Source: Atopobium sp. (lineage in GTDB: Bacteria; Actinomycetota; Coriobacteriia; Coriobacteriales; Atopobiaceae). Taken from it: 9,007 bases of DNA. The DNA is taken from assembly GCA_015259105.1 (NCBI GenBank), contig JABZGZ010000053.1:1-9007 (forward strand), written 5' to 3'. Within the stretch, counting starts at the first letter, position 1. Each line of letters begins with the position of its first letter. This document shows positions 6,381 to 9,007 of the stretch, one piece after another. The notes beneath the pieces are model-generated. The model saw nothing but the letters and a program-made list of their open reading frames with translations, did not search any database and was not told the DNA's origin. A program made the translations under genes and the position numbers.

Positions 6381-9007
6381 TTGAAAGAGTATCTTTCAAG
6401 TGCGGCTGATGTAATCAGTGCGCAAAAAACTGATGCTGAAGTTGGTCTGTCTGATGCAGAAGCAGCTTCGCGTCTTGAGGCTCATGGTCTCAATAAGCTT
6501 AAAGAGGCTCCAAAAGAATCAATTATTAAAAGATTCTTTGCGCAGATGGCAGATCCTATGGTCATCATGCTTCTTGTAGCTGCCGCTATTTCTGCTGCTG
6601 AAGGCATTTATACCGGAGAAGGCGGAGTTGCAGACGTCGTAATTATTCTGTTTGTTGTTGTTATTAATTCTGTTCTTGGTGTTGTCCAGGAGGGCAAAGC
6701 CGAGGAAGCCCTTGCTGCTCTGCAAGAGATGAGCGCAGCTCAGAGCAAGGTTATCAGGGACGGCCGCCTTGAGACGATTGCCTCAACTGAGCTTGTTGTG
6801 GGCGATATCATCCTGCTTGAGGCGGGCGACTCCGTCCCAGCTGACTGTCGTATTCTTGAAAGCGCTTCCATGAAGGTAGAGGAGTCTGCGCTTACAGGTG
6901 AATCAGTTCCTGTCGAGAAACACGCGGAGACCCTCAGTCTTACTGACGGCGCTGACGATATTCCTTTGGGTGACCGAAAGAATATGTGCTACTCCGGATC
7001 TATTGTGGTCTATGGACGCGGCCGTGCAGTTGTTGTTGCAACAGGCATGGACACTGAGATGGGTAAGATTGCAGACGCAATCTCTCAGGCAGAAGAGGGA
7101 CAGACTCCACTTCAGATTGCCCTTGATAAGCTTTCCCACACACTTACTATTCTTGTTGTTGTCATCTCGCTGCTTGTCTTTGCAACAGGATTTATCAAGC
7201 ACGGCGCTGAGATGCTTGGCAACTTTGACCTTATCCTAAGCACGTTTATGGTTGCAGTTTCTCTTGCAGTAGCTGCAATTCCAGAGGGTCTTGTTGCTGT
7301 TGTTACCATCGTTCTTTCTATGGGTGTTACCAGAATGAGCGAGCGTCACGCTATTGTTCGTCGACTTACCGCAGTTGAGACCCTTGGTTGTACTCAGGTA
7401 ATTTGTTCCGATAAGACCGGTACTCTGACTCAGAACAAGATGACTGTTGTCCGTCATGAGACAGAAAACCTTGACGCACATGTTCGCACCATGGCACTGT
7501 GCTCGGACGCTACCTGGGATGATGCAGAACAGGTAGCAAAGGGTGAGCCTACTGAGGCTGCTCTTGTTGCAGACGCTGCAAAACTTGGATACACCACAAG
7601 TGACCTTGCTTCTTCTCGTCCTCGCATCGGCGAGGCGCCCTTTGACTCTGTTCGTAAGATGATGTCTGTTGTGGTGCGCACCCGCTCCGGCAAGGTTGTA
7701 CAGCACACTAAGGGTGCACCTGACGAGGTACTTGCTCGTTGCACCAAGATTATGACAAGTGATGGCGTTATTGACCTCACCGATGAGGCTCGCTCTGAAA
7801 TTTTGGCTCAGAACAAGTCCATGGCTGACCAGGCACTTCGCGTTATGGCATCTGCTCGTCGCGATTGGGGAACAGAAGCTCCTCAGAGCTATGATCCAGC
7901 TCACCTTGAGCATGACATGGTCTTTGTTGGACTCTCTGGCATGATTGACCCAGTTCGTCCTGAGGTTAAGGGTGCTGTTGCAGAGGCTCATGAAGCTGGT
8001 ATGCGCACCGTTATGATCACAGGTGACCACATTGATACGGCCGTTGCTATTGCGGTTGAGCTGGGCATTATTACCGATCGCTCTCAGGCAATTACCGGCG
8101 CACAGCTTGATAAGATTTCTGATGAAGAATTTGATCAGCGTATTGAGACAATTGGCGTTTATGCACGTGTTCAGCCTGAGCACAAGGTCCGCATTGTTGA
8201 TACCTGGCGCAAGAAGGGCATGGTTACGGCCATGACAGGCGATGGCGTTAACGATGCTCCTTCCATCAAACGTGCTGATATTGGTATTGGTATGGGCATT
8301 ACTGGTACCGATGTCACTAAGGGCGTTGCAGATATGGTTCTGGCTGACGATAACTTTGCCACCATCATTAGTGCGTGCGAAGAGGGAAGACGCATCTACG
8401 ACAACATTCGTAAGTGCATCCAGTTCCTCTTGAGCTCCAACCTTGCAGAGGTTATTTCCGTCTTTATTGCATCTCTGGTTGGCTTTACTATTCTTCAGCC
8501 TACTCACCTTCTGTGGATTAACCTGATTACCGACTCTCTGCCTGCGCTTGCTATGGCTACCGAGAAAGCTGAACCAGGCATTATGAAGCGCAAGCCTCGT
8601 AATCCTAAGGATGGAATCTTTGCGGGTGGCGTTGGCTTTGACTGCCTTGTTCAGGGCTCTATCATTGCTCTTCTCACCCTTGCCAGCTATTTTATTGGCC
8701 ACTACTTTGAGTATGGAACCTTTGATATCTCTCAGGTTATTACTAACCCAGAGGCTGGCGTCGAGGGTATGACCATGGCGTTCTTGACGCTTTCTATGGT
8801 TGAGATGTTCCACTCCTTCAATATGCGTTCTCTGCGTGGTTCCATCTTTAAGCTAACCAGCCAAAACATTTGGCTGTGGGGTTCCTTTGTTATGTCTTTG
8901 ATTCTTACCTTTGTGGTAATTGAGACACCACTTTCTCAGGCATTTGGCTTTGCTGAGATTGGTTTTGAAGAGTACGCTATGGCAATGCTTTTAGCTGCAT
9001 CTATTAT
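6381..9007 (+). CDS. Calcium-transporting P-type ATPase, P2A (SERCA-like), 3' end cut by window edge
   Basis: Membrane pump expected to expel Ca2+ from the cytoplasm using ATP. The start is the TTG at 6381: AGGAGG lies at 6371-6376, an in-frame stop is at 6339, and the first in-frame ATG lies far inside conserved sequence. 875 codons are visible, ending in what looks like the last membrane helix, so little is missing. Motifs: cation-ATPase N-terminal domain (about 5-60), first helix pair near 55-105, actuator TGES at 172-175, M4 PEGL at 301-304, phosphorylated D344 in DKTGTLT, nucleotide-binding KGAPDE at 444, hinge TGDGVNDAP at 619-627. SERCA calcium ligands appear conserved: E302 (like E309), N687 and E690 in M5 (N768, E771), N714, T717 and D718 in M6 (N796, T799, D800), E808 in M8 (E908). 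Both calcium sites therefore look present. Mn2+ or other cation transport cannot be ruled out. The gene is divergent from ldhA. Confidence 0.95.
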   Translation, partial: MKEYLSSAADVISAQKTDAEVGLSDAEAASRLEAHGLNKLKEAPKESIIKRFFAQMADPMVIMLLVAAAISAAEGIYTGEGGVADVVIILFVVVINSVLGVVQEGKAEEALAALQEMSAAQSKVIRDGRLETIASTELVVGDIILLEAGDSVPADCRILESASMKVEESALTGESVPVEKHAETLSLTDGADDIPLGDRKNMCYSGSIVVYGRGRAVVVATGMDTEMGKIADAISQAEEGQTPLQIALDKLSHTLTILVVVISLLVFATGFIKHGAEMLGNFDLILSTFMVAVSLAVAAIPEGLVAVVTIVLSMGVTRMSERHAIVRRLTAVETLGCTQVICSDKTGTLTQNKMTVVRHETENLDAHVRTMALCSDATWDDAEQVAKGEPTEAALVADAAKLGYTTSDLASSRPRIGEAPFDSVRKMMSVVVRTRSGKVVQHTKGAPDEVLARCTKIMTSDGVIDLTDEARSEILAQNKSMADQALRVMASARRDWGTEAPQSYDPAHLEHDMVFVGLSGMIDPVRPEVKGAVAEAHEAGMRTVMITGDHIDTAVAIAVELGIITDRSQAITGAQLDKISDEEFDQRIETIGVYARVQPEHKVRIVDTWRKKGMVTAMTGDGVNDAPSIKRADIGIGMGITGTDVTKGVADMVLADDNFATIISACEEGRRIYDNIRKCIQFLLSSNLAEVISVFIASLVGFTILQPTHLLWINLITDSLPALAMATEKAEPGIMKRKPRNPKDGIFAGGVGFDCLVQGSIIALLTLASYFIGHYFEYGTFDISQVITNPEAGVEGMTMAFLTLSMVEMFHSFNMRSLRGSIFKLTSQNIWLWGSFVMSLILTFVVIETPLSQAFGFAEIGFEEYAMAMLLAASI

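Noticed and set aside
7236..8813. A 525-codon open frame on the minus strand opposite the calcium ATPase
   Set aside because: It is antisense to a gene with clear P-type ATPase motifs. Its translation is low-complexity, rich in Asn, Cys and His, with no recognisable domain. It reflects codon bias of the real gene.

Overview
The window comes from a bacterium with compact gene layout, strong AAGGAGG-type ribosome sites, some TTG starts and moderate GC. Protein style (a 480-residue pyruvate kinase without an extra C-terminal domain, an LdhA-like D-lactate dehydrogenase, a SERCA-like Ca2+ ATPase) suggests a fermentative Gram-positive. My best guess is an Atopobium/Lancefieldella-like member of the Coriobacteriia. 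That placement is an impression from the proteins, not a search result.

Layout: (1) 1-3487, plus strand: two consecutive fused permease-ATPase ABC half-transporters. The first is cut by the left edge. The second is coupled to it by a Shine-Dalgarno sequence that overlaps the first gene's stop codon, so they probably form a heterodimer. (2) 3488-3577: convergent intergenic region with a 14-bp-stem terminator whose T tract serves the minus-strand genes. (3) 3578-6104, minus strand: D-lactate dehydrogenase followed by pyruvate kinase. These are the last two steps from phosphoenolpyruvate to D-lactate and probably share a transcript. (4) 6105-6380: divergent intergenic region. The dehydrogenase side has a -10 box flanked by TGTTAT-type repeats and a hairpin against the ribosome site. 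The ATPase side has a likely promoter, a palindrome with a 12-bp direct repeat, and a folded leader. (5) 6381-9007, plus strand: a P2A-type calcium ATPase starting at TTG and running off the right edge. It is nearly complete.

The most interesting element is the ATPase leader (6259-6376). It has a 7-bp closing helix, internal helices, and a segment (6325-6332) exactly complementary to the bases containing the ATPase Shine-Dalgarno (6368-6375). The internal hairpin and the Shine-Dalgarno-blocking pairing exclude each other, as in a translation-controlling riboswitch. I could not match it to a riboswitch class I know. No mobile element, CRISPR array, tRNA or rRNA was seen.
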